A program made the position numbers and the translations under genes. Of a DNA stretch of 64,000 bases, positions 1-7,461 are shown piece by piece. Numbering within the stretch: position 1 is the stretch's first letter; each line of letters begins with the position of its first letter. Origin of the DNA: ZYF759 sp046297455 (GTDB taxonomy: Bacteria; Pseudomonadota; Alphaproteobacteria; Rhizobiales; Rhizobiaceae). The DNA is taken from the NCBI GenBank assembly GCA_046297455.1, contig JBKBIT010000018.1, positions 1 to 64,000 on the forward strand. The letters run 5' to 3'. A model generated the notes under the pieces. The model saw nothing but the letters and a program-made list of their open reading frames with translations, was not told the origin of the DNA and ran no database searches.

Positions 1-900
1 GTGTTGCGCCGCCCGACGGCTTCGCGAGACCAGCGAGCCCGAGATTCCACCGCTCCGGCCTGTGGTTCTGACGGGAGGGGGGTAGAGAAGGCTGTCTTTC
101 AGACCCATCCCCTCCGCCAGACCTCTTGATCGGATGAACAGTCTTGCATCGTCGATGCGTCGACAGCATGGGCATGTCGGTCGATGCAGAATGCCGATGA
201 GGCAACTCAGTCGCGCAGCCTCCCCGGAAAAGGCTAAGCGGATATCGACTACGAAAAGCTCGAAGGTCACTGCCGTGACCGCGCGTCAACTGATGCGGGG
301 CGTCGCTCTACTTTCCGCTTTCATTTCCGACAAATCTTAAGACCGTTTTAAGACCGCTGGGGTAAGTAAGCACAGACTGGGGGCAGGCTGTGGGGGCCAA
401 AATGCAGACTGCCGCCGAACTCTTTTCTTGCTGAAAGCAGATTTCGGAACGAACGGTTTTGCTGATATCGCCCAAAATGCTCGCAAATCGCCGAGGCCAA
501 GCCCTGATGAAGGCTGGTGGGCGAGATGCCGCTGGTTCGGCCAAGACGCCCGTTTGCGGCATTTGCCCCACAGACGCGCGAGCCGATCGACTTGCCACGC
601 GGGAGCGTGCCCGATGACGAAGCGGCTCGATCTCTCCAGGCATGACCGTCCCGCGGCCAGCCCGCTCGGCTGGGCCGCACCCGGTTTCAGCGCCATGATG
701 CGCTCGACGAACACAACAGCGCGCCGCCGTTCGTCGGAACAACCAGACGAAGCAGGTGACGCGTCTTCCCAAGCTGGGTCTCTCACACCACCCGCATTGA
801 CGCCGAGGCGCAAGCAGGCGGGCATGTTAATTGGTGGCGGCACCGGTGCCGCAGCCGCCGCAGCCACCGCAACCGTGGTGCAAATCCTGGAGGATTTCTG
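1..900. other. 900-bp region with no convincing gene
   Basis: No reading frame here gives a protein I recognise. An open frame at 428-901 (+) ends with a TGA that overlaps the cheW ATG. Its translation is Arg/Ala-rich low-complexity sequence without a domain, and it overlaps equally long frames on the other strand. GC-rich inverted segments around 77-120 (a G-run against CCCATCCCCTCC) could form an RNA hairpin, but I cannot assign one. A pair of 9-bp direct repeats is listed separately. The left edge may include the tail of a gene outside the window. Confidence 0.4.
337..356. repeat. Helical-phase direct repeat (possible operator)
   Basis: TTAAGACCG occurs at 337-345 and again at 348-356, a spacing of 11 bp or about one helical turn. 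Tandem half-sites at this spacing are typical of OmpR/PhoB-type response regulators. The nearest gene downstream on the plus strand is cheW, more than 500 bp away. The role is inference only. Confidence 0.25.
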
Positions 901-1380
901 ATGTTGAATGCAGCTGCTACCGAAGGTCGGGCCAAGATGATCGACATCATCGCCTTTCAGCTCGGCGATCAGGCCTTCTGCGTACGGACCATGGCCGTGC
1001 GCGAGATCAGGGGTTGGGCACCCTGCACCCCGCTGCCCCATGCGCCAGCCGACATTCTGGGCGTGATGAACCTGCGCGGTTCCATTATCCCGATCGTCGA
1101 TCTGGCCGCGCGCCTGCGCATGAAGAGCCGCGTGGCCACCGAACGCAGCGCCATCGTGGTCACCGAAATCGGCGACGCGGTGATCGGCCTTCTCGTCGAG
1201 CGCGTCTCCGACATGCTCACGGTATCGACCGATGACATCCGCCCGGTTCCCCAGATGGGTTCCGGCGTCGACACCCGCTTTGCCGAAGGCATCGTCTCCA
1301 TCGAAAGCGGCATGATCTGCTTCCTGGATCTGGAAGCCATCCTCGGCCAGGACGACATGCAGCATTTCGAAGCCGCCTGA
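901..1380 (+). CDS. cheW: Chemotaxis coupling protein CheW (stand-alone)
   Basis: This 159-aa protein is a single CheW domain. CheW is the SH3-like cytoplasmic adaptor that links methyl-accepting chemoreceptors to the kinase CheA. The recognisable core runs from IDIIAFQLGDQAFCV through the family motifs GVMNLRGSIIPIVDL (around residue 55) and LVERVSDML to IVSIESGMICFLDLEAIL near the C terminus. The start is ATG 901, with GGAGGA at 889-894. A second in-frame ATG at 937 sits just before the domain and cannot be excluded. No cheA, cheY or receptor gene lies in the window, so this is an orphan cheW that probably serves an array encoded elsewhere. A clear terminator follows. Confidence 0.92.
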   Translation: MLNAAATEGRAKMIDIIAFQLGDQAFCVRTMAVREIRGWAPCTPLPHAPADILGVMNLRGSIIPIVDLAARLRMKSRVATERSAIVVTEIGDAVIGLLVERVSDMLTVSTDDIRPVPQMGSGVDTRFAEGIVSIESGMICFLDLEAILGQDDMQHFEAA

Positions 1381-1408
1381 GTTTCCACCCAGGCCGCCTC
1401 GACAAAGA

Positions 1409-1438
1409 GGGCGCGCGGCATGCCGAGCGCCCCTTTTT
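1409..1438 (+). terminator. Rho-independent terminator after cheW
   Basis: GGGCGC (1409-1414) pairs with GCGCCC (1427-1432), and the CGGCA/TGCCG palindrome lies between them. A run of T residues follows directly (1434-1438). It sits 29 bp after the cheW stop and separates it from the convergent VOC gene. Confidence 0.8.
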
Positions 1439-1490
1439 CGTGGCAGCCGATCCCTGTGACGACCGCGACCGACGCCAGTGTTTTCTGGCG

Positions 1491-2033
1491 CTAGACCTGA
1501 GCCAGTTCCTTGGCGTGCAGCCAGTCGGCATGCTTCGGCGCGCGCTTGGTGCGCGACCATTCCTCCAGCATGTCCCATTTGACCGCGTCGAGGCGGGCAA
1601 TCATCGCCTCCTCTTCCGGATCCGGGCAGGCCAGCTCGATGCGGTGGCCGTTGGGATCGAAGAAATAGATCGAGTGGAAGATCGAGTGGTCGGTGACGCC
1701 GAGCACGTCGATGCCGTCCTTCTCCAGCTTCTCCTTGAAGGCGACGAGCGTGTCACGGTCCTTCACCTTGAAGGCGATGTGCTGCACCCATTTGGGCGTG
1801 TTCTCGTCGCGGCCCATTTCAGGCTTGGTTGGCAGTTCGAAGAAGGCCAGCACATTGCCGTTTCCGGCATCCAGGAAGACATGCATGTAGGGATCGGGCT
1901 CATGGGTGGAGGGAACGTGGTCCTCCGCGATCGCCAGCACGAAACCCATGTTCAGATGCTTGACGTACCAGTCGACCGTCTCCTTGGCGTCCTTGCAGCG
2001 ATAGGCGACGTGATGGATCTGTTCTATCTTCAT
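1491..2033 (-). CDS. VOC (glyoxalase/dioxygenase-fold) family protein
   Basis: This 180-aa protein has the vicinal oxygen chelate fold: two beta-alpha-beta-beta-beta units from MKIEQIHHVAYRCKD to FFDPNGHRIELACPD. The likely metal ligands are the early His (IHHVAYR), a mid-chain His (VQHIAFKV) and the Glu in GHRIELA, as in extradiol dioxygenases and lactoylglutathione lyases. The start is ATG 2033, preceded by GGAGGAA; a longer frame has no ribosome site. The start overlaps the stop of the DUF2783 gene (ATGA). As the last gene of a monooxygenase operon it probably acts on the hydroxylated product, by ring cleavage or isomerisation. The substrate cannot be read from the sequence. Confidence 0.82.
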   Translation of the reverse strand: MKIEQIHHVAYRCKDAKETVDWYVKHLNMGFVLAIAEDHVPSTHEPDPYMHVFLDAGNGNVLAFFELPTKPEMGRDENTPKWVQHIAFKVKDRDTLVAFKEKLEKDGIDVLGVTDHSIFHSIYFFDPNGHRIELACPDPEEEAMIARLDAVKWDMLEEWSRTKRAPKHADWLHAKELAQV

Positions 2034-2293
2034 GGGACAAGTTCCTCCAGAACGGCTTTGTTGCATTCTCCGCTGCAATTGTTGGTACCATCGCAGCGCT
2101 TTGGCGCGAGTATCGCGGCCTGCATGGCTTCCGACAGCACGCGCCGGTCACCGATGTGATTTGCCAGGAGCAGGATCAGCCGGGCGTTGATGGCTTCGCT
2201 CTCCTGCCGGCTTCGCCCTTCGTGGATGGCCAGCAGTTCGGTGTAGAAATCGTCGGGCGCGGCGATATTGGCGGCAGTGTTCAAGGCGCACAT
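2030..2293 (-). CDS. DUF2783 domain protein
   Basis: This small 87-aa protein matches what I know of the DUF2783 family: LNTAANIAAPDDFYTELLAIHEG, then SEAINARLILLLANHIGD. The C terminus has two cysteines (CDGTNNCSGEC region) that could bind a metal. The start is ATG 2293 with AGGAGG upstream. It lies 13 bp after the FAD monooxygenase stop and overlaps the VOC start. I know the family as a small partner encoded beside FAD-dependent aromatic hydroxylases; its biochemical role is not established. An accessory or regulatory subunit of the monooxygenase is plausible. Confidence 0.8.
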   Translation of the reverse strand: MCALNTAANIAAPDDFYTELLAIHEGRSRQESEAINARLILLLANHIGDRRVLSEAMQAAILAPKRCDGTNNCSGECNKAVLEELVP

Positions 2294-2306
2294 CGTCAAG
2301 ACCTCC

Positions 2307-3920
2307 TCAACGTCCGACCGCACGGGCGAGCGCGGCGGCTACCTCGGCTGCATCATAGGATTCCCATCGCGCGACCACATGCTGGTCCGGCCTCAACAGG
2401 TAGACCGCAGACGTTCGATCACCGAGATAGCGCCTGGCGAGGGCACCGCCGGGATCGTCGTGAGCAGACATGACCACCCGCTCAAGCGCGATCCCATCGA
2501 TCTCGAGGCTGTCCGGCGCCTCCGCATCAATGGTCAGAAGCTGGAAACCGCCACCGAGCAGATCCAGCAGCCAACCGCCGCGAACCGGTGCATCGGCAGC
2601 CGGCGCGCCCGGGCGGGTTACGACAGGCATGCCCGCGGTATCCGGCCCGTTGAGCGGCGATCCGTCATGGGTGGCGGGCACGGACAGGCGACCGGAATTG
2701 ACCAGCGGCCTGGCAAAATCGTAACGCTCCGACAGATCAAGCACGGCGTCCCGAAAGACCCTGCTCTGGTCTGATTTCGGCGTGATGAAATCGGTCGAGC
2801 GCGACGAATTGAGGATGTTCTCGTCGGCTGCCTCGACCCGTTCGATGTCGTAGCTGTCAAGCAGGCTTTCTGGCGCCTTGCCGTCCAGCACAAGCTTCAG
2901 CTTCCAGACCAGATTGTCGGTGTCCTGCAAGCCGGAATTGGCGCCGCGCGCGCCAAAGGGCGACACCTGATGCGCGGCATCGCCGGCAAACAGCACCCGG
3001 CCGTGTCGGAAGCTCTCCATGCGCCGGCACTGGAAAGTGTAGATCGAGACCCATTCCAGTTCGAACGGGACTGTTTCGCCCAGCATCGCCTGGAGCCGCT
3101 TGCGCACGCGGGCCGGTTCCTTTTCGGCTTCCTTGTCGATGTCGCGACCGAGTTGCAGGTCGATGCGCCAGACGCCATCGGGCTGGCGATGCATGAGCGC
3201 CGACTGCCCCCGATTGAAGGGCGGATCGAACCAGAACCAGCGTTCGGAGGGAAAATCGTAGTCGGATCCCATGACGACGTCGGCGATGAGGAAGTTGTCC
3301 TCAAAGACCCGGCCGATAAAATCCAGACCCATCATGGCCCGGGTGGGTGAATTGGCGCCGTCGCAGGCGACCAGCCATTCCGCCTCCATCTGGAACGGGC
3401 CGTCTGGCGTCGCAACCGTCAACGAGACATGATCCGGATGCGTCTCGATCGCCTCGACGCGGTTGTTGCCGCGCAGTTCGATCAGCTTTCCCTCGGCTTC
3501 CAGTTCGCGCACGCGGTCGACTAGATATTTCTCGAAATGATACTGCTGCAGATTGATGAAGGCAGGCCGCTTGTCGTTCCTTTCGGGTTGCAGGTCGAAA
3601 TCGTAGACCCGCCGCTCGCCGAAGAAGACCTTTCCCTTGTTCCAGGTCACGCCCTTGTTGACCATGGCATCGCCGCAACCCAGCCGATCAAGAATTTCGA
3701 GAGGCCGCTTGGCGAAGCAGATGGCGCGTGAGCCGAAGGAAACCTTGTCGTTCTCGTCGAGGACGACGACCTTTACGCCCTGCTGGGCGAGGTCGATCGC
3801 GCAGGCAAGGCCCACTGGTCCAGCGCCGATGACAACCACGGGATGGCGCACCGGCGTGGCTGCGTCCTGGTCTGGCGAGCGCTGATACGGATAGAGCGGG
3901 GTTTCAAAGATTTTCGACAT
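2307..3920 (-). CDS. FAD-dependent aromatic-ring monooxygenase (MhpA/UbiH-like)
   Basis: This 537-aa group A flavoprotein hydroxylase would use NAD(P)H and O2 to hydroxylate an aromatic acid. It has the Rossmann FAD motif GAGPVGLACA (residues 32-41), the DG motif CDGANSPTR (around 190) and the second FAD-binding motif AGDAAHQVSPFGARGANSG (around 310). A C-terminal thioredoxin-like domain of the MhpA class follows. The start is ATG 3920 with GGGAGG upstream. It heads an operon with the DUF2783 and VOC genes. The substrate is unknown; hydroxyphenylpropionate, hydroxybenzoate or resorcinol-type compounds are the usual ones for relatives. It is separated from the guanidine operon upstream by 181 bp and is probably transcribed from its own promoter. 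Confidence 0.88.
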   Translation of the reverse strand: MSKIFETPLYPYQRSPDQDAATPVRHPVVVIGAGPVGLACAIDLAQQGVKVVVLDENDKVSFGSRAICFAKRPLEILDRLGCGDAMVNKGVTWNKGKVFFGERRVYDFDLQPERNDKRPAFINLQQYHFEKYLVDRVRELEAEGKLIELRGNNRVEAIETHPDHVSLTVATPDGPFQMEAEWLVACDGANSPTRAMMGLDFIGRVFEDNFLIADVVMGSDYDFPSERWFWFDPPFNRGQSALMHRQPDGVWRIDLQLGRDIDKEAEKEPARVRKRLQAMLGETVPFELEWVSIYTFQCRRMESFRHGRVLFAGDAAHQVSPFGARGANSGLQDTDNLVWKLKLVLDGKAPESLLDSYDIERVEAADENILNSSRSTDFITPKSDQSRVFRDAVLDLSERYDFARPLVNSGRLSVPATHDGSPLNGPDTAGMPVVTRPGAPAADAPVRGGWLLDLLGGGFQLLTIDAEAPDSLEIDGIALERVVMSAHDDPGGALARRYLGDRTSAVYLLRPDQHVVARWESYDAAEVAAALARAVGR

Positions 3921-3971
3921 GCAACCTCCCTATCGGCAAGGTCTTGCCCAGCGAGGCGACCCGATCGACTG

Positions 3972-3993
3972 GTTGCATACGTAATCGTTGCAT
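3972..3993. promoter_or_regulatory. Direct repeat in monooxygenase promoter region
   Basis: GTTGCAT occurs at 3972-3978 and 3987-3993, 15 bp apart, in the A+T-richer spacer upstream of the FAD monooxygenase. A TGGTACCA palindrome lies at 4014-4021. The repeat resembles a regulator binding site, but no regulator gene is adjacent. Low confidence. Confidence 0.25.
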
Positions 3994-4101
3994 TTGTAAC
4001 CAACAAGTGGCATTGGTACCAGAGGTGCCCGACAAACCGACAGCCGACCTAGAAGGCACGCTGTGCCTGCAGGACACGCCCACGCTTGGCAAAGAAGCCC
4101 T

Positions 4102-4572
4102 TTAGCGGTCCACCCTCTCGTGCAGCAGCGCCAGCAAGTCGATATCCGCGCGTTCGGTCAACGAGACATAACAAAAGCTCATCGTCTCGCGGGCGGAGAC
4201 CATTGCGCCGGGATAGGGCAGGTAGACCAGCTCGCGCGAGCCAAAACCGGGAGACGCCGTGCCAAGCTGCCAGTTCGACACGATCGCCGCGTCGACCAGC
4301 TTCATGGAAAGCCCGTCCACGCCAGTCCGCTCGAAGGGAATGCCGGCCAGCCGCAGATAGCTGGTCTTGTCGGCAGCCTGCCTGAAGCCATCGATGAAGG
4401 TGGCACCCAACGTGGCAAGTTCCTCCATGCGGTCGGGACCGCGCTGGCCGTGCGGATGCGAATGGAGATGGTCGTGGTCGTGCGGATGGTTGTGCCCGGG
4501 GCCGTGTCCGACTTGGCCGTCCGCATGGGAATGATGGTGATGGTGGTTGTGCTTGCCGATTCCGCCGTGCAT
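4102..4572 (-). CDS. Histidine-rich protein, putative nickel-handling partner of guanidine hydrolase
   Basis: This 156-aa protein has 17 histidines in its first 43 residues, many as HXH or HDHDH runs including HNHHHHHSH. A compact domain of about 105 residues follows (EELATLGATF to LLALLHERVDR) that I do not recognise. The start is ATG 4572, 8 nt after GGAG; a GTG at 4581 overlapping the upstream stop is the alternative. It is the last gene of the guanidine-riboswitch operon, directly after the arginase-fold hydrolase. His-rich tails are typical of nickel chaperones such as UreE, HypB and SlyD, and known guanidine hydrolases need nickel and HypA/HypB-like helpers. A nickel storage or delivery role is therefore inferred, not shown. 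No HypA zinc site or GTPase motif is present. Confidence 0.7.
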   Translation of the reverse strand: MHGGIGKHNHHHHHSHADGQVGHGPGHNHPHDHDHLHSHPHGQRGPDRMEELATLGATFIDGFRQAADKTSYLRLAGIPFERTGVDGLSMKLVDAAIVSNWQLGTASPGFGSRELVYLPYPGAMVSARETMSFCYVSLTERADIDLLALLHERVDR

Positions 4573-4577
4573 CGCTC

Positions 4578-5816
4578 TCACTCCACGTCCGGCCCGGCCG
4601 GGATCGAGACCGGCCGGTCTATGATCGCCCTGTGGGCGCCCATCTTGCCGTGGCTGACAAGAGCCCCCAGCACGTCGACGATGACGCGCGTGGCCAGAAG
4701 CGCGGTGATGTCGGAGGTGTCATAAGGCGGCGAGACCTCGACCACTTCGAGCCCGCATATGCCCTCCGCAGCGACCAGACCGACCAGCTCCAGCGCCTCG
4801 CGCGGCAGGAAGCCGCCCGGCTCCGGCCAGCCCGTGCCCGGCACGAAACCACAATCGACGGAATCGATATCGAAGGAGATGTAGACAGCATCGGCATCCT
4901 TCCAGGCGAGTTCGAGCGCGCGGGCGGCCGTCTCCTGCAGGCCCAGTTCCTCGATGTCGCGCATGGTGAAGATGTTGGTGTTACGCTTGCGCGCTTCCTG
5001 CACGCCCTCGCGCGGCACCTGCCAGCCGCCAATGCCGACCTGTACCAGATTGACCGCCGGCACATTGACCAGATCGGTGGCGTGGAACCACGGCGTGGTG
5101 TGCATGCGCTCGTCGAGATCCTTTTCCTGGATGTCGATATGGCGGTCGAAATGCACGATGCCGATGCGCTTCGAGGTGCATTGGGCGATGCCGCGCACGC
5201 ACGGAAACCCGATCGAGTGGTCGCCGCCGATCATGATCGGCAGCGCGCCCGAGGAGAAGACATGCGAGACGGCCCGGCTGATCTGGTCGAAGGTCTTTTC
5301 TATATTGGCGGGGATGGTGAAGACGTCGCCGACATCGCACAGTGACATCTGCTCGCGTAAATCGATGCCCATCTCGTAATTGTAGGGCGTGTAGAGGGCC
5401 GAGATCTTGCGCACGCCCTGCGGGCCGAAGCGTGTGCCTGGCCGGTAGGTCGTGCCGCCATCGAAGGGGATGCCCATGACCGCCGCGTCATAGAGCCCGA
5501 CCTTGGTGACGTCCTCGATGTAGGGAGCCTTCAGGAAGGTGTTGATGCCGGCGTAATGCGGCAGTTCACCTCTAGCGAAAGTCGGGATCATGCGGTCTTC
5601 GATCGAGTCCGCGCCGGTCAAGCCCATGCGCAGCGCCCATTGGCGCTCCTTGTTCCAGGCGGCGGTGGGAAGCTGCGCCTCCTTTTCGACCGCCTTCCAG
5701 CCGCGCAGTTGCAGCTTGTCGAAATCGGGGTGGTGGTGCCGCTCGGCGGGATTCCACGACAAGAGCCCCGCCCGCTTGTGACCTCTGGCGGGTCGCGTGT
5801 GGAACAGATCTCGCAT
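4578..5816 (-). CDS. gdmH: Guanidine hydrolase (arginase/agmatinase fold)
   Basis: This 412-aa ureohydrolase-fold enzyme is predicted to split guanidine into urea and ammonia in the cytoplasm. The dinuclear metal site is complete: GGDHS (His200), HFDRHID (Asp224, His226, Asp228) and SFDIDSVD (Asp316, Asp318). It carries a roughly 100-residue N-terminal extension, and DRHID replaces the usual DAHxD. The LDERMHTTPWFHAT and VPGTGWPEPGG blocks recall the Synechocystis-type guanidine hydrolases rather than true agmatinases. The decisive support is context: a guanidine-I riboswitch heads the operon and an ABC importer precedes the gene. The start is ATG 5816 with AGGAGA 8 nt upstream; an ATG at 5837 lacks a ribosome site. 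Annotation pipelines would probably call it agmatinase (speB). Confidence 0.85.
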   Translation of the reverse strand: MRDLFHTRPARGHKRAGLLSWNPAERHHHPDFDKLQLRGWKAVEKEAQLPTAAWNKERQWALRMGLTGADSIEDRMIPTFARGELPHYAGINTFLKAPYIEDVTKVGLYDAAVMGIPFDGGTTYRPGTRFGPQGVRKISALYTPYNYEMGIDLREQMSLCDVGDVFTIPANIEKTFDQISRAVSHVFSSGALPIMIGGDHSIGFPCVRGIAQCTSKRIGIVHFDRHIDIQEKDLDERMHTTPWFHATDLVNVPAVNLVQVGIGGWQVPREGVQEARKRNTNIFTMRDIEELGLQETAARALELAWKDADAVYISFDIDSVDCGFVPGTGWPEPGGFLPREALELVGLVAAEGICGLEVVEVSPPYDTSDITALLATRVIVDVLGALVSHGKMGAHRAIIDRPVSIPAGPDVE

Positions 5817-5837
5817 GGCCAAATTCTCCTCTTGCAA

Positions 5838-6620
5838 TCAGGTCCGCGCCAGGCCGGACAATTCGGCAGAGGCCGACATCTTGTCCGCCTTGGTCTTGAG
5901 CGGCAGGTCGTAGGTGATGGTGGCGCCATAGGCTTCGGGCGCATGCTCGTCGTGCCTGACCTTGTCGAACACGAGCAACCTTGTGCCGAGACGGAAGGCC
6001 TCGTTGATGTCATGGGTGACCATGAAGACGGTCATGGACATCTCGCGCCAGAGCTCCAGCAGAAGCGCGTGCATGTCGGCGCGGATGCCGGGATCGAGCG
6101 CGCCGAAGGGCTCGTCGAGCAGCAGAAGCTTGGGCCGTCTCACCAGCGCCTGGGCAATGGCCAGCCGCTGTTGCATGCCGCCCGACAGCTGCGCGGGATA
6201 GCGGTTGCGCGCCGGCGCCAGGCCAATGCGCGACAGCATCGGCGCTACCTCTTCACGTGCCCGCCTCCGAGCGGCGCCGAACAGCCTGCCGGTCAGCGGC
6301 GCCGCCTCGAATTCGCGCGCCAGGAGCAGATTTTCCTCGACGGTCAGATGCGGAAACACCGAATAGCGCTGGAACACGATGCCCCGGTCGGGCGTGGGTT
6401 CGGGCGGCAGGGGACTACCGTCGAGTTCGATCGTGCCGCGAGTTGCGTGCTCCTGCGACAGAAGCATGCGCAGGAAGGTGGACTTGCCGCAACCGGACGC
6501 GCCGACGATGGTGCAGAAACTGCCTTCGCCCACATCCAGATTGAGGCGCTCCAGCACCACCGAGTCGCCGTAGCGCTTCTCGAGTCCGCGCACGCGCAGC
6601 TTGGGCGGCCGGACGCTCAC
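5838..6620 (-). CDS. ABC transporter ATPase, NitT/TauT type (guanidine importer)
   Basis: This 260-aa nucleotide-binding subunit energises the importer in this operon. It has Walker A GASGCGKST, the Q-loop (GIVFQRYSVFP), the signature LSGGMQQRLA, Walker B LLLLDEPFGALD and the H-loop MVTHDINEA. The start is the GTG at 6620, which overlaps the permease stop (GTGA). The frame stays open far upstream, but that part is a shadow of the permease gene. The last 50 residues after the ABC core are slightly longer than usual. The guanidine substrate is inferred from the riboswitch and the hydrolase. Confidence 0.9.
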   Translation of the reverse strand: MSVRPPKLRVRGLEKRYGDSVVLERLNLDVGEGSFCTIVGASGCGKSTFLRMLLSQEHATRGTIELDGSPLPPEPTPDRGIVFQRYSVFPHLTVEENLLLAREFEAAPLTGRLFGAARRRAREEVAPMLSRIGLAPARNRYPAQLSGGMQQRLAIAQALVRRPKLLLLDEPFGALDPGIRADMHALLLELWREMSMTVFMVTHDINEAFRLGTRLLVFDKVRHDEHAPEAYGATITYDLPLKTKADKMSASAELSGLART

Positions 6621-7438
6621 AGGCTCGCACCGTTGGTGTGATGCCAGCGAAAGGCGCGGCGGGAGAACTCCAGCAGCAGCCGGTCGAGCAGATAGGCCAA
6701 AAGCGTGATCCAGGCCACATAGGGCAGGATCACATCCATCGCGAGATAGCGGCGCACCAGGAAGATCCGGTAGCCGAGACCCGAGGTGGACGCGATCGCC
6801 TCCGCCGAAATGAGGAAAATCCAGGCCGGCACGAGGCTGAGCCTGATGCACTGGATCAGGTATGGCAGTACCTGCGGCAGCACGACCCGTGTGACCATCT
6901 GCCATGTCGAGGCGCCCAGCGTCTCAGCCTTGATGATGAGCTCGCGCGGGATGTCGAGGGTGGATTGTGCCAGGTATCGGATCATTACCGGCGCGGTGCC
7001 GAAGACGATCAGCGCCACCTTGGACGCCTCACCCAGCCCGAAAGTGATGAACAGGATGGGCAGTACCGTTATCGGCGGGATCAGCGAGACGGCGGCCACG
7101 AAGGGCGCCAGTGCGCCGCGTGCATGGGGTATGAAGCCGATCATGAGGCCAAAGACCAGCGCCATGGACGTCGAGATGCCCATGCCGGCGGACAGCCGCC
7201 AAAGGCTGTCCGCCGTATCGACCCACAGGAGATAGTTGCCCGACCGGGTCTCCGGCACGAAGGCCATGCGCCAGAAAGTTTCCCCCATGTCCTGCAGGGA
7301 GGGAAGCAGCCTGTCCGACGGGTTTTCCAGCCTGCGCTGATGGCTTGCCCAGGCATAGACGGCCACCGCCACGGCAAACGGCAACGTGCCGAGCAGGATG
7401 GCCGTCGGTCGTGTGACCTTGCGGTTGATCAGGCGCAT
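6617..7438 (-). CDS. ABC transporter permease, NitT/TauT type (guanidine importer)
   Basis: This 273-aa inner-membrane subunit has an N-terminal membrane segment (AILLGTLPFAVAVAVYAW) and then the BPD_transp_1 domain, with further segments at ALVFGLMIGFIP, FVAAVSLIPPITVLPILF and AWIFLISAEAIAS. The cytoplasmic EAA loop is visible as IKAETLGASTWQMVTRVVLPQVLPYL. It sits 23 bp after the binding-protein gene and overlaps the ATPase start by 4 nt, so translation of the two is probably coupled. The family is that of nitrate, taurine and aliphatic sulfonate permeases; the guanidine assignment rests on the operon. Confidence 0.9.
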   Translation of the reverse strand: MRLINRKVTRPTAILLGTLPFAVAVAVYAWASHQRRLENPSDRLLPSLQDMGETFWRMAFVPETRSGNYLLWVDTADSLWRLSAGMGISTSMALVFGLMIGFIPHARGALAPFVAAVSLIPPITVLPILFITFGLGEASKVALIVFGTAPVMIRYLAQSTLDIPRELIIKAETLGASTWQMVTRVVLPQVLPYLIQCIRLSLVPAWIFLISAEAIASTSGLGYRIFLVRRYLAMDVILPYVAWITLLAYLLDRLLLEFSRRAFRWHHTNGASL

Positions 7439-7461
7439 GGGCCCAGGCTCCGATGGCGTTG

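Noticed and set aside
428..901. 157-codon frame ending in the cheW start
   Set aside because: Low-complexity translation, no ribosome site and no domain. The overlap with the cheW ATG is probably chance.
337..1578. Long open frame on the minus strand across cheW
   Set aside because: It is antisense to a clear CheW domain. The translation is Arg/Ala/Gly-rich without any motif, as expected of a shadow frame in high-GC DNA.
4014..4021. TGGTACCA palindrome as a regulator site
   Set aside because: Only 8 bp long, with a similar sequence inside the DUF2783 coding region, so it may be chance.
4578..5816. Agmatinase (speB) as the name of the hydrolase
   Set aside because: The fold is shared, but the riboswitch, the importer, the N-terminal extension and the DRHID variant point to guanidine.
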